Source: Olivibacter sitiensis DSM 17696 (GTDB lineage Bacteria; Bacteroidota; Bacteroidia; Sphingobacteriales; Sphingobacteriaceae). From it: a DNA stretch of 64,000 nucleotides. The notes under the pieces were generated by a model. It ran no database searches. It saw nothing but the letters and a program-made list of their open reading frames with translations, and was not told the origin of the DNA. Below are positions 7,405 to 15,629 of the stretch, piece after piece. Within the stretch, counting starts at the first letter, position 1. Each line of letters opens with the position of its first letter. The stretch lies in assembly GCF_000427965.1 (NCBI RefSeq), contig NZ_ATZA01000018.1:22968-86967 (forward strand), given 5' to 3'. A program made the translations under genes and the position numbers.

Positions 7405-8603
7405 TTGCCAAACAATCCATCGGTAAATCGTTCATGGGCGCGTTGCATTACAACCTGCGGAAGGTGTTCAGCAGAAATGAGGAAGAACGAGCAGAATTGT
7501 TGGAAACCAATTTTTCCACGCTTGACAACAGCACCGTTAAAAAGGAATTGGAGATCATGCGCTTGCGGAATCCACATTTGCAACGGAATACCTATCATGC
7601 CAGCTTGAACTTTTCCGATAAGGAGCAAATCAGCAACAAAACGATGCTGTCCATTGCCAAAGAATATATGGAACGGATGGGATTCGATGACAACCTGTAT
7701 TGCATCTTCCGGCATCACGATACTTCGCATCCACATTGTCATATTTTGGCGTTGCGCAATCGCTTTGATGGCAAAGTGGTGAGCGACAGCAACAATTATC
7801 AGCGCAGTGAGAAAATTGTCCGCGAGCTGGAAAATAAATACGGACTGATAGAAGTTATCGATAGCAAACAATCGAAACACAAGGCTCCGACCAAGGACGA
7901 AATCGAAATGGCGCTCCGTACCGGAAGCCCCTCAATGAAAATGCTGCTACAGGAAAAAGTGGCGGCGGCCATCGAATCATCAAAGGACATGGGCGATTTT
8001 ATCGGCACGCTCCGTAAGGACGGCATCGACCTATTGTTCAACCAAGCCCGCACCGGGCGGGTTTCCGGCATCACCTATTTCATGGATGGTTTCATGGTGA
8101 CAGGTCGATCATTGGGGCAACAATTTAAATGGAGTTCACTATTAAAGGAGATTTACTATGAGCAAGCTCAACATGGCGAGGCAATTGGCCAAGCAAACGA
8201 CCGGACAAAAGCAAAATACGGAGAAAGAGCAACGGGAACAACCGCTGACCATCGACAAGGCTTTGGCGGAAATGTTCACCATGATACTGGAAAATCAAAA
8301 GGTGTTGAACCGATTTCAGCACGACATAGCGAGCGTCATCAACAAGCGACTTCCAAATTCAGCAGCGACGGATCAGCGACTGGCGAAGATAGAGACGACA
8401 CTTTTGGAGATTACCCGCGCAATGCCGGAATACAACAAGCAGCAACGGAAAACGAGAAATCTTTTGATGGCGATATTTTTCCTGAGCACGATACCATTTC
8501 TCGCACTGGTAGCAGCTCTTGGTTTGATGGCTTGGCTATCGAGATAACACCCGACGAAGATGACGAGCGGCTCAAGCGAAAGAAGCGGGGATTAGGACGG
8601 TAA
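7401..8603 (+). CDS. Relaxase / mobilisation nuclease (MobA/VirD2-like)
   Basis: This 400-residue relaxase would nick one strand at oriT and lead it into a recipient, using a helper element's conjugation apparatus. The N-terminal two thirds carry the MOB_P-type signature: a tyrosine-containing N terminus (residues about 10-20, GALHYNLRK) and the metal-binding triad in FRHHDTSHPHCHIL near residues 103-118. After residue about 250 the composition changes to a low-complexity G/Q/D/S/R-rich tail, because another gene (8158-8547) is encoded in the +1 frame here. The last 25 residues are acidic then strongly basic. It overlaps MobC by 4 bp. Confidence 0.9.
   Translation: MIAKQSIGKSFMGALHYNLRKVFSRNEEERAELLETNFSTLDNSTVKKELEIMRLRNPHLQRNTYHASLNFSDKEQISNKTMLSIAKEYMERMGFDDNLYCIFRHHDTSHPHCHILALRNRFDGKVVSDSNNYQRSEKIVRELENKYGLIEVIDSKQSKHKAPTKDEIEMALRTGSPSMKMLLQEKVAAAIESSKDMGDFIGTLRKDGIDLLFNQARTGRVSGITYFMDGFMVTGRSLGQQFKWSSLLKEIYYEQAQHGEAIGQANDRTKAKYGERATGTTADHRQGFGGNVHHDTGKSKGVEPISARHSERHQQATSKFSSDGSATGEDRDDTFGDYPRNAGIQQAATENEKSFDGDIFPEHDTISRTGSSSWFDGLAIEITPDEDDERLKRKKRGLGR
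8158..8547 (+). CDS. Small membrane-anchored protein nested in the relaxase gene (+1 frame)
   Basis: A 129-residue reading frame lies wholly inside the relaxase gene, in another frame. It starts at an ATG preceded by AAAGGAG at good spacing. Its composition is that of a real protein: a charged, Gln-rich N terminus, an amphipathic helical middle (ALAEMFTMILENQKVLNRF), a basic stretch QQRKTRN, and one strong transmembrane helix at about residues 104-126. By contrast the relaxase frame over the same bases is low in complexity. It may be a mobilisation or membrane-docking partner; I know no function. Comparison of substitution patterns in homologous islands would settle whether both frames are used. 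Confidence 0.65.
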   Translation: MSKLNMARQLAKQTTGQKQNTEKEQREQPLTIDKALAEMFTMILENQKVLNRFQHDIASVINKRLPNSAATDQRLAKIETTLLEITRAMPEYNKQQRKTRNLLMAIFFLSTIPFLALVAALGLMAWLSR

Positions 8604-8619
8604 ACAGCCTATTTATGCG

Positions 8620-8627
8620 TATATTTG
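8620..8627 (+). promoter_or_regulatory. -7 promoter box (TATATTTG) of the metallophosphoesterase gene
   Basis: TATATTTG matches TAnnTTTG and ends 13 bp before the ATG at 8641, giving this cargo gene its own promoter just after the relaxase stop. Confidence 0.5.
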
Positions 8628-8640
8628 CCATATCCTAACG

Positions 8641-9324
8641 ATGAAGATTACGGTCATTTCCGATACCCACGGCCAGCACCGGTCACTGAAATTGCCAAAA
8701 GGCGATATACTCATCCACGCTGGTGACGTAAGCAAGCGGGGGCATCCAGTTGAGATTGAAGATTTTTTGGATTGGTTCAGCAAGCAGAAATTCACTTACA
8801 AGGTATTCATCGCGGGCAACCACGATTTCTTTTTCGAGCAGGCGCACCCACGGATTATCGAGCAGATGATTCCCAAAGGCGTGATTTACCTAAATGATTC
8901 CGGTTGTGAAATCGAGGGATTGAAGCTATGGGGTTCGCCCATCACCCCGTGGTTCAATAATTGGGCATTCAATCGGGAGCGAGGAACTGAGATCAAACCG
9001 CATTGGGATCTGATACCCATAAATACCGACATTCTCATTACCCACGGCCCGCCTTTTGGCATCTTGGATGAGACGGTGTATAGCAAAAGAACGGGCTGTG
9101 AGGAATTATTGCTGAAAGTCTATCAAGTGAAGCCCAAGCTCCATGTTTTTGGGCATATCCATGAAGATTACGGGCAGTACATCAAAGGGGATACCACTTT
9201 CGTGAACGCCAGCGTGCTGGATGATCATTACCAATTAGTACATCAGCCGGTGGTGATAAATCTTGATGAGAAAAGGCAATCTCGACATCAGCTATCAGCC
9301 AAAGAAGAAAGCCCGCTTTCTTAA
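8641..9324 (+). CDS. Calcineurin-like metallophosphoesterase
   Basis: This 227-residue protein shows the complete dinuclear-metal motif set in order: DTHGQH near residue 8, HAGDVS near residue 27, AGNHDFFFE near residue 59, THGPPFG near residue 138 and FGHIHEDYG near residue 176. It resembles the MPPED/UPF0046-type phosphodiesterase group. The physiological substrate cannot be read from sequence. As island cargo located before the restriction operon it might act on nucleotides or nucleic acids, but that is only inference from position. It has its own -7 box. The stop codon lies inside a hairpin that serves as terminator for the gene facing it. Confidence 0.88.
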   Translation: MKITVISDTHGQHRSLKLPKGDILIHAGDVSKRGHPVEIEDFLDWFSKQKFTYKVFIAGNHDFFFEQAHPRIIEQMIPKGVIYLNDSGCEIEGLKLWGSPITPWFNNWAFNRERGTEIKPHWDLIPINTDILITHGPPFGILDETVYSKRTGCEELLLKVYQVKPKLHVFGHIHEDYGQYIKGDTTFVNASVLDDHYQLVHQPVVINLDEKRQSRHQLSAKEESPLS

Positions 9325-9333
9325 AAACGGGCT
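9310..9333 (-). terminator. Rho-independent terminator for the leftward 76-residue gene
   Basis: Read on the reverse strand, AGCCCG pairs with CGGGCT around a 12-nt A/T loop and is followed by TTCTTCTTT. It lies 28 bp beyond the stop of the leftward gene and overlaps the end of the converging metallophosphoesterase gene. Confidence 0.5.
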
Positions 9334-9360
9334 CCCTAATAAAAGCAATCGGCCACTTTT

Positions 9361-9591
9361 TTACATTATCCGCTCGATATCTTCGTGAGATGGTGCGATG
9401 GCTTTCAGCAGGCTCATCGTACCATAAAACGGCTCCGTGATTTTTCGCTCACCGTTCTCGTTGAGAATCAGTGCGCATTGAAGCAGTTCAATCAATTCAG
9501 GATAGAGGCGACTCAACGTGTCGACTTCCAAACCGCCAACGTCTTTGGGATCAAACTCAATGATGAGTTTGTTTGGTTCAATGGTGACCAT
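9361..9591 (-). CDS. Small hypothetical protein (76 residues)
   Basis: This is a small, acidic, leucine-rich protein (VDTLSRLYPELIELLQCALIL) without a recognised domain. It is the only leftward gene of the island. Its start region (start codon plus upstream TTTAGATATG context) lies in a 24-bp sequence repeated 122 bp upstream, where it precedes a 25-codon ORF. The terminator-like hairpin downstream supports it as a real transcription unit. No function is proposed. Confidence 0.6.
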   Translation of the reverse strand: MVTIEPNKLIIEFDPKDVGGLEVDTLSRLYPELIELLQCALILNENGERKITEPFYGTMSLLKAIAPSHEDIERIM

Positions 9592-9734
9592 ATCTAAAGA
9601 TTTAAGGAATTAAAAAATCCCTTGCTTTAGGTGTCCTAACGCTCTTTAGAAGGCGTCCGGGGGCTTTCGCCTGATCCGCACCATAACAAGGGGTAACTTA
9701 ATGCTTTGTTCATATCTAAAGATTCAAGGAATTA
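9589..9734 (-). repeat. Duplicated 24-bp leader (9589-9612 and 9711-9734)
   Basis: The two copies differ at one position (C/T) and each ends, on the reverse strand, in an ATG in the same context. The first starts the 76-residue gene; the second starts a 25-codon ORF. The DNA between them can fold: CCCTTG near 9619 with CAAGGG near 9687, enclosing a GGCG/CGCC hairpin. This looks like a tandem duplication of a gene start. Confidence 0.6.
9636..9713 (-). CDS. Possible 25-residue leader peptide or gene-start relic
   Basis: From the second copy of the 24-bp leader an ATG opens a frame of 25 codons ending in TAG. It begins MNKALSYPLLW and ends PRTPSKER. It shares the translation-initiation context of the downstream 76-residue gene. 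It may be a truncated duplicate, a leader peptide or chance; only the shared leader supports it. Confidence 0.3.
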   Translation of the reverse strand: MNKALSYPLLWCGSGESPRTPSKER

Positions 9735-9773
9735 CAAATGTACCGTAATTAATTGGTTTTTGGAATAAAATTT

Positions 9774-9790
9774 ATCTCAAAAAATGAGAT
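9774..9790. promoter_or_regulatory. Operator palindrome ATCTCA-N5-TGAGAT, distal copy
   Basis: A perfect 6+6 inverted repeat with an A5 spacer, identical in both arms to the copy at 10016-10032 and 242 bp from it. Both lie upstream of the XRE regulator gene, so this is a probable autoregulatory site, perhaps allowing looping. Confidence 0.55.
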
Positions 9791-10015
9791 GTCAGTCCAA
9801 TACGACAAAATACACTGTTCTCTGAAATTAGCTAAGGATGATTTGCTTATCCATTCTGGAGAAGTACGTAGGTAATTGCATGACCATAAATCGGACACAT
9901 ACGCCAGTGTTGATCTCTTAATAAGCCGTTTCCGGTTTTCCGTATTTTTTAATATGCCTCGTTGATTAATTTTGATTGACTTGGTGCTGGATTATTTATG
10001 CTGCATTATTAGTCT

Positions 10016-10032
10016 ATCTCACAAAATGAGAT
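10016..10032. promoter_or_regulatory. Operator palindrome ATCTCA-N5-TGAGAT, proximal copy
   Basis: The second perfect copy ends 50 bp before the XRE start codon, in promoter range. The spacer is CAAAA. Location and identity with the distal copy suggest that the XRE protein represses or times its own gene and the restriction operon behind it. Confidence 0.6.
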
Positions 10033-10082
10033 GATAATCGGATTTTTGCGTATATTGTGAGGCAATTTCAATAAGCTGAACG

Positions 10083-10289
10083 ATGAACCGAATCAAAGCC
10101 GTATTGCAGGAGAAAGGGCTAACGCAAACGTGGCTGTCCGAGCAATTGGGTAAAAGCTATAATATGGTGAATGCATATGTGCAAAATCGGCAACAGCCGA
10201 GGTTGGAGGTGCTGTTTGAGATTGCAAGGATTTTAGAGGTGGAGGCTAAGGATTTGATTGAAAATATTGGTGCTGTTAAAAGATATTAA
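10083..10289 (+). CDS. XRE-family regulator (C-protein-like) of the restriction operon
   Basis: This 68-residue protein consists almost entirely of one HTH_3 domain: KAVLQEKGLTQTWLSEQLG, then SYNMVNAYVQNRQQPRLEVL, then FEIARILEV and a short tail. Size and position are those of controller (C) proteins that delay restriction until modification is established. It is preceded by two identical palindromes and followed, after 101 bp, by the restriction gene. An alternative is a general cro/C1-type island regulator. Confidence 0.85.
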   Translation: MNRIKAVLQEKGLTQTWLSEQLGKSYNMVNAYVQNRQQPRLEVLFEIARILEVEAKDLIENIGAVKRY

Positions 10290-10390
10290 AGCAGCACTTA
10301 ACTAATACAAATCGTAGAATCCAAGTTGGATGGATGACAGGATAGTAAAGCAGAATACAGACAGATAGGCTAATATGAAAGAATAGCACA

Positions 10391-13186
10391 ATGAATATTA
10401 ATAACCCCTTTAAAATATTGTCTCCCAACGAAAGGTGGGCACCGACACAAAGCCAAATGGATGCTTTTCAAAACGCCTATGAAAAGCTGTTACCGCCATT
10501 GGTTTATAAAATCAGGCTTGCAGTTGCTAAATGGCGTGACGAAAATTATGCAGGTGCATCCGACACGACAAAATCACTTTTGAATTTTTGGTTTAATCAA
10601 GAGCATTTAATCGGGCAGACAAAATTCAGTTTTTTCTTTTCACAACGTGAAGCCATTGAATCAATCGTTTATCTGTATGAAATAGCCAACGCAAAAGACA
10701 AATACGAATTGATGAAGTTTGATTTATCAGGTCGTATCAGCACGGGTATGTTTGACGAAAACTGGACTCGTTACGTGGTAAAAATGGCAACAGGTGCGGG
10801 TAAGACGAAAGTGATGGGCTTGACTTTGGTTTGGTCTTATTTCCACAAACTCTATGAAGCCGACAGCACTCTCTCAAAAGATTTTTTGGTGATTGCTCCA
10901 AACATCATCGTTTTAAATCGTTTGAGAAAAGATTTTGATGGACATAAAATGTTTTTTGACGAGCCTTTTATTCCTGACAATGGATTTGACAATAAAGACT
11001 GGAAAAACGATTTTCAATTAACGCTTCATATTCAAGATGACTTAAAACCTATAACAGAATCTGGAAACATTTTCCTGACCAACATTCATCGAGTATTTTT
11101 CAATGAAGAACCTGAACAGAGTTTTGAAACAACTTTCTTAGGCGTAAAACCAAAACCTGACGCAGACACATCAAAAGGCTTAGACCTTGGTAAAATTCTG
11201 AGAAGCGATAAAATCAAAAATCTCGTTGTGCTGAACGACGAAGCCCATCACATTCACGATAGTTCATTGGCCTGGTTCAAAAGCATTGAAGACATCAACA
11301 ATAAAATCAAACTGAAAACCGGCAACGGAATCAGTTTACAAGCAGACTACACCGCAACACCAAGACATAACAACGGAGCCATTTTCGTTCAAACCATTTG
11401 TGATTATCCGTTAGTAGAAGCCATAAAACACAATGTTGTTAAATCGCCTGTTTTGCCTGACGAAACATCAAGGCAAAAAATTCAGGAAAAAGACAGCAAC
11501 GATTTTGTTGAACGATACCGTGACTACATTCATTTGGGCTATTTGGAATGGGAACAGCAGTATGAAGAACTGAAAAATCACAAAACACCAATTCTGTTCA
11601 TTATGACGATGAACACCAAAGAAGCAGACCAAGCCGCAGCTTTTTTGGAAGCCAATTACCCGAAAATGAAAAATTCGGTGCTGACTATTCACACCAATAG
11701 TTCAGGTGAAATTGCATCCGATAAAAAGAACCTGACAAAAAAAGACAAAGAAGAATTAGACAAATTACGCAAAGCAGCGGACGATATTGACAAAGACTAT
11801 TCGCCTTACAAAGCCGTTGTGTCGGTTTTGATGCTTCGTGAAGGTTGGGATGTTAGAAACGTTTCAACCATTGTCGGACTACGCCCTTATGGTGCGGATT
11901 CTAAAATACTTCCCGAACAGACTATTGGTCGTGGTTTAAGAAAAATGTTCTCTCTCGACACACCCGAAAAATTGGTGATTGTTGGAACACCTAAGTTTTT
12001 GGAGTTTGTCGAAGAACTGAAAACCGAAGGCGTTGAATTCCAATACAGCCCAATGGGTAAAGGTACAAAAGGAAAATCGCCTGTTATTGTTGAAGTGGAC
12101 AAGGAAAATCACGACAAGGATTTAGATAAACTGGATATTCCGATTCCACAAATGAGTCCGAGAATTTATCGTGAGTTCAAGAATTTGGAATTCATTGACG
12201 TAAGTAGACTCAAAAACGAAAAAGTTCCCCTTAAAAAATTCAGTTCGGACGAATTGCAAGAAATTGTATTCAATGATATTGAAGGCAACCTTTCTCACAA
12301 AACAGTTTTTAAAGACACAGTTCCCGACTATCGAAATGTAATTGGCTTTTTCACTTCTTCTATTTTAAAAGACAGCCGATTGGTTAGCGGCTTTAATATT
12401 CTTTATCCGAAAGTTGAAAGCTTTATCAAGTATCAGCTTTTTACCAATGAAGTTGAATTGAGCAACCCGCAGACATTAAGAAATCTTTCCGAAGTAAAGC
12501 CAAAGGAAGTTTTACGAACCACGTTCAAAAAGGCAATTGATGAACTAACCGTAACCGATAAGGGAACAGCAGAAGTAAAAAACTATATTTCGCTAAAACT
12601 AACCAAACCAAAGGTTGCCGAAAACCAACCTTTCCTTGTTCCTAAAAAATCGGTATTCAACAAAATCATTGGCGACAATCCGTTTGAACTGGAAGTAGCA
12701 TCATTTCTTGAAAGTCGTTTTTCAGATGTAATTGCCTATGCCAAAAACACAATGGGCGAAGGCGGTATCAACTTCAAAATTGAATATCAGGCTCAAGACG
12801 GAAACATTCGGGAATATTTTCCTGACTTCTTTGTAAAAACTGGAACGAGCACTTTTTACATTCTTGAAACCAAAGGCAGAGAAGATTTAGACGATTGGCT
12901 AAAAATTAAACGATTGACAACTTGGTGTAAAGACATCAACAATGCGCAAAGCGAATACACATACAATCCTGTGTATGTAAAGCAGGAAAAATGGGATGAG
13001 GTAAAGAACAATCTGAAATCATTCCAAGACCTTGTTTCTATATTTTTTATTAAAGACTTCCGCAAAAAACTTTCTAAGGAAGACGCTATTCAACTCATCA
13101 AAAAGGGTGCAGACGTATCAAACTTTGGCGACCCTGTGGAATGGCAGAAGAAAGACAGAGCGGAGCGTAAAATCAATGGGCTATGA
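10391..13186 (+). CDS. Type III-like restriction subunit: DEAH helicase with C-terminal PD-(D/E)xK nuclease
   Basis: This 931-residue protein combines a superfamily-2 helicase with a nuclease. Seen: Walker A MATGAGKTKV near residue 137, DEAH box VVLNDEAHHIHD near residue 280, motif III DYTATPR near residue 317, motif VI EQTIGRGLRKM near residue 506, and near residue 808 a PD-(D/E)xK nuclease core (YFPDFFVK then YILETKGRED). This is the Res architecture: DNA translocation or communication followed by cleavage. Its last 30 residues form a basic tail after the nuclease. The stop overlaps the PIN gene by 4 bases. The region is A/T-rich compared with the mobilisation genes. Confidence 0.92.
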   Translation: MNINNPFKILSPNERWAPTQSQMDAFQNAYEKLLPPLVYKIRLAVAKWRDENYAGASDTTKSLLNFWFNQEHLIGQTKFSFFFSQREAIESIVYLYEIANAKDKYELMKFDLSGRISTGMFDENWTRYVVKMATGAGKTKVMGLTLVWSYFHKLYEADSTLSKDFLVIAPNIIVLNRLRKDFDGHKMFFDEPFIPDNGFDNKDWKNDFQLTLHIQDDLKPITESGNIFLTNIHRVFFNEEPEQSFETTFLGVKPKPDADTSKGLDLGKILRSDKIKNLVVLNDEAHHIHDSSLAWFKSIEDINNKIKLKTGNGISLQADYTATPRHNNGAIFVQTICDYPLVEAIKHNVVKSPVLPDETSRQKIQEKDSNDFVERYRDYIHLGYLEWEQQYEELKNHKTPILFIMTMNTKEADQAAAFLEANYPKMKNSVLTIHTNSSGEIASDKKNLTKKDKEELDKLRKAADDIDKDYSPYKAVVSVLMLREGWDVRNVSTIVGLRPYGADSKILPEQTIGRGLRKMFSLDTPEKLVIVGTPKFLEFVEELKTEGVEFQYSPMGKGTKGKSPVIVEVDKENHDKDLDKLDIPIPQMSPRIYREFKNLEFIDVSRLKNEKVPLKKFSSDELQEIVFNDIEGNLSHKTVFKDTVPDYRNVIGFFTSSILKDSRLVSGFNILYPKVESFIKYQLFTNEVELSNPQTLRNLSEVKPKEVLRTTFKKAIDELTVTDKGTAEVKNYISLKLTKPKVAENQPFLVPKKSVFNKIIGDNPFELEVASFLESRFSDVIAYAKNTMGEGGINFKIEYQAQDGNIREYFPDFFVKTGTSTFYILETKGREDLDDWLKIKRLTTWCKDINNAQSEYTYNPVYVKQEKWDEVKNNLKSFQDLVSIFFIKDFRKKLSKEDAIQLIKKGADVSNFGDPVEWQKKDRAERKINGL

Positions 13187-13551
13187 GATTAATAGATAGC
13201 AACATATTGATTTACGCTGCAAAGCCAGAATTTCCGCAATTAAAGGAATTGTTGGGAGAAGAAGATTTGGCTGTTTCTGAATTAACCAAACTTGAAGTAT
13301 TGGGGTATCACGGTTTAACTGAGGAAGCCGAAGAATACTTCAAAGCCGTATTTTCATTGGTTACCATTTTGCCAATTACAAGTGAAGTAATTGATAGAGC
13401 TACTGAACTAAAGCAGCAAAGAAATATGAAATCGGCTGATGCGATAATTGCCGCAACAGCATTATTGTATTGCACAGAAATAATTACAAGGAACACAGGC
13501 GACTTTGACCACATTCCTGGTTTAACAGTAAACAATCCAATTGACAATTGA
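13183..13551 (+). CDS. PIN-domain ribonuclease (VapC-like) inside the restriction operon
   Basis: This 122-residue PIN domain has the acidic metal-binding residues in place: D5 in LIDSNIL, E33 and E38 in the second helix, D86 in MKSADAIIAATAL, and D107 in TRNTGDF. VapC-type PIN proteins cut RNA and are normally held by a neighbouring VapB antitoxin. No antitoxin gene is present: it overlaps res upstream by 4 bp (ATGA) and mod downstream by 1 bp. It is therefore either regulated by the restriction proteins, an effector of the system, or controlled by a partner elsewhere. Fold assignment is firm; role is inferred. Confidence 0.88.
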   Translation: MRLIDSNILIYAAKPEFPQLKELLGEEDLAVSELTKLEVLGYHGLTEEAEEYFKAVFSLVTILPITSEVIDRATELKQQRNMKSADAIIAATALLYCTEIITRNTGDFDHIPGLTVNNPIDN

Positions 13552-15629
13552 TGAGTTTGAACGATACAGATAAAGACCGAATCATTGAACTGATAAAGGC
13601 AGGTGAAAAACTGCCAAAGGAATTCATTTACAAACTTTTTGCAGATGAAGAAGATGTATTTCTTTTCTGGAACGGAAGAAAAGAAGATGTTACCAATGTA
13701 GCCCTGCCCTTTCACAGCATTGAGCATATAGACGAGCCACGCAAAGAAGAAAAGAAGCAAGGCGATATGTATGAAATGTTTGACACCCGAGGGCGACAAC
13801 TCAAAGGCTGGACAAACAAATTGATTTGGGGCGATAATAAATTGATACTTTCTTCATTGGCAAATGGCCCTATTCGTGATGAAATAGAAAAAGAAGGCGG
13901 TTTAAAACTCATTTACATCGACCCACCTTTTGCCGTAGGTGCTGACTTTGGTTTTGAAATTGAAATTGGCGGAGAAAAAGCAGAAAAGAAACAAAGTATT
14001 ATTGAAGAGATTGCATACCGTGATACTTGGGGGAAGGGCATTTCTTCTTATTTGACTATGATGTATGAACGGCTGAAATTGATGCACAATTTATTGGCGG
14101 AGGATGGAAGTATTTATGTGCATTGTGATTGGAGGGTAAGTTCATATCTACGGTTATTATTGGACGATATATTCGGAGCAGAAAATTTCAGAAATGAAAT
14201 TTATTGGTATTACTACAATAAGATGCCCGATACTAGAAAAGGAGTTTTCCCAAGAGCAACTGATACGATTTTTTGGTATGTAAAAGATAAATCTAACTAC
14301 ACTTTTACGCCAATTGAAGAAAAGCGAGATAATCCAGTCAAGCAACTGGTAAGAAAAAAAGTTGATGGTAAAATGATTAATGCAAGAGATGAGTCAGGTA
14401 ATGTAATGTATCAAATGAGAGATGCAAGAGTTGTCGACAATGTATGGCGGCTTTCAATGCTTCAGCCAGCTGATGATACTGAAAATTTAAACTATCCCAC
14501 CCAAAAGCCTGAAACCGTTCTTGAACGTGTTATTTCAGCAACAACAAACGAAGGCGATTTAATTGCCGATTTTTTCTGTGGCAGCGGCACTACAGCAGCA
14601 GTGGCAGAAAAACTGAACAGAAAATGGATTACAACAGACCTTGGCCGGTTTTCAATCCATACAGCACGTAAGCGTTTAATTGGTGTGCAAAGAGAACTAC
14701 AGGCAAGTGGTAAAGATTTCAGAGCCTTTGAGATTCTCAACTTAGGCAAGTATGAAAGGCAGTTTTTTATGGACGACCTTACCAACGGCAAACGCAAAGC
14801 CAAAGAAGATTTGTATGTGGATTTGATTTTGGAAGCCTACAAAGCCAAGAGAATTGACGGACATAGTGCATTGCACGGTCAAAAATCAGGCAGGTTTGTG
14901 CACGTTGGTCCTTTAGACGTTCCGGTTACACAAAGCCGATTGATGGATATTTTTGAAGAGTGCCGTAAAAATCTTTATACGCAGGTTGATGTTTTGGGCT
15001 TTGAGTTCGAAATGGGCTTAACGCCCCAGTTCATTCAGGAGCTGAAAGAGAAAGGCGTTTCCATTACTTTAAAATACATACCCAAAGATGTGTTCGACAA
15101 ACGAGCCGTTGAGAAAGGACAAGTAAAATTTTTTGATGTAGCTTACCTGAACACAAAAGAGAAAATAAAAGACAAGTCTATCACTATCGAATTGACCGAC
15201 TTTGTCACCCACTACACCCAAGACGACATAGAAGAATTGCAACAGTCAATGAGGGCAGGCAGCAAGGTGGTGATTGAAGATGGGCAGATTATCAAAGTAG
15301 AAAAAGATAAAAACGGAATCATTACCAAAACCATCCTCACCAAAGATTGGCACGACTGGATTGACTATTGGGCAATTGACTTCAATTACGAAGACAAAAA
15401 GGAAATCATCAAAATCAAAAACGAATCAGGCGAAACCGAAGAACAATGGACGGGCAACTACCTGTTTGAAAACGAGTGGCAGAGCTTCCGCACCAAGAAA
15501 AATCCAACGCTTGAATTTACAAGCATTGCCTACGAATACAAGAAAGCGGGCAAATACAAAGTGATGGTGAAAGTGGTTGATATTTTAGGAATTGATACGA
15601 GTAAGATTATTGAAGTGCATATCAAATGA
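13551..15629 (+). CDS. Type III-like DNA methyltransferase (Mod), beta-class amino-methylating
   Basis: This 692-residue S-adenosylmethionine-dependent enzyme should protect host sites by methylating an exocyclic amino group (N6-adenine or N4-cytosine). The catalytic motif IV IYIDPPF lies near residue 126 and precedes the SAM-binding motif I ADFFCGSGTT near residue 341. This is the beta-class order found in type III Mod proteins, with the target-recognition region between or after. A long C-terminal part (residues about 400-690) probably contacts Res or DNA. ATG 13551 shares its A with the PIN stop codon; the TTG three bases earlier is less likely. It overlaps the next gene by 4 bases. Confidence 0.93.
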   Translation: MSLNDTDKDRIIELIKAGEKLPKEFIYKLFADEEDVFLFWNGRKEDVTNVALPFHSIEHIDEPRKEEKKQGDMYEMFDTRGRQLKGWTNKLIWGDNKLILSSLANGPIRDEIEKEGGLKLIYIDPPFAVGADFGFEIEIGGEKAEKKQSIIEEIAYRDTWGKGISSYLTMMYERLKLMHNLLAEDGSIYVHCDWRVSSYLRLLLDDIFGAENFRNEIYWYYYNKMPDTRKGVFPRATDTIFWYVKDKSNYTFTPIEEKRDNPVKQLVRKKVDGKMINARDESGNVMYQMRDARVVDNVWRLSMLQPADDTENLNYPTQKPETVLERVISATTNEGDLIADFFCGSGTTAAVAEKLNRKWITTDLGRFSIHTARKRLIGVQRELQASGKDFRAFEILNLGKYERQFFMDDLTNGKRKAKEDLYVDLILEAYKAKRIDGHSALHGQKSGRFVHVGPLDVPVTQSRLMDIFEECRKNLYTQVDVLGFEFEMGLTPQFIQELKEKGVSITLKYIPKDVFDKRAVEKGQVKFFDVAYLNTKEKIKDKSITIELTDFVTHYTQDDIEELQQSMRAGSKVVIEDGQIIKVEKDKNGIITKTILTKDWHDWIDYWAIDFNYEDKKEIIKIKNESGETEEQWTGNYLFENEWQSFRTKKNPTLEFTSIAYEYKKAGKYKVMVKVVDILGIDTSKIIEVHIK

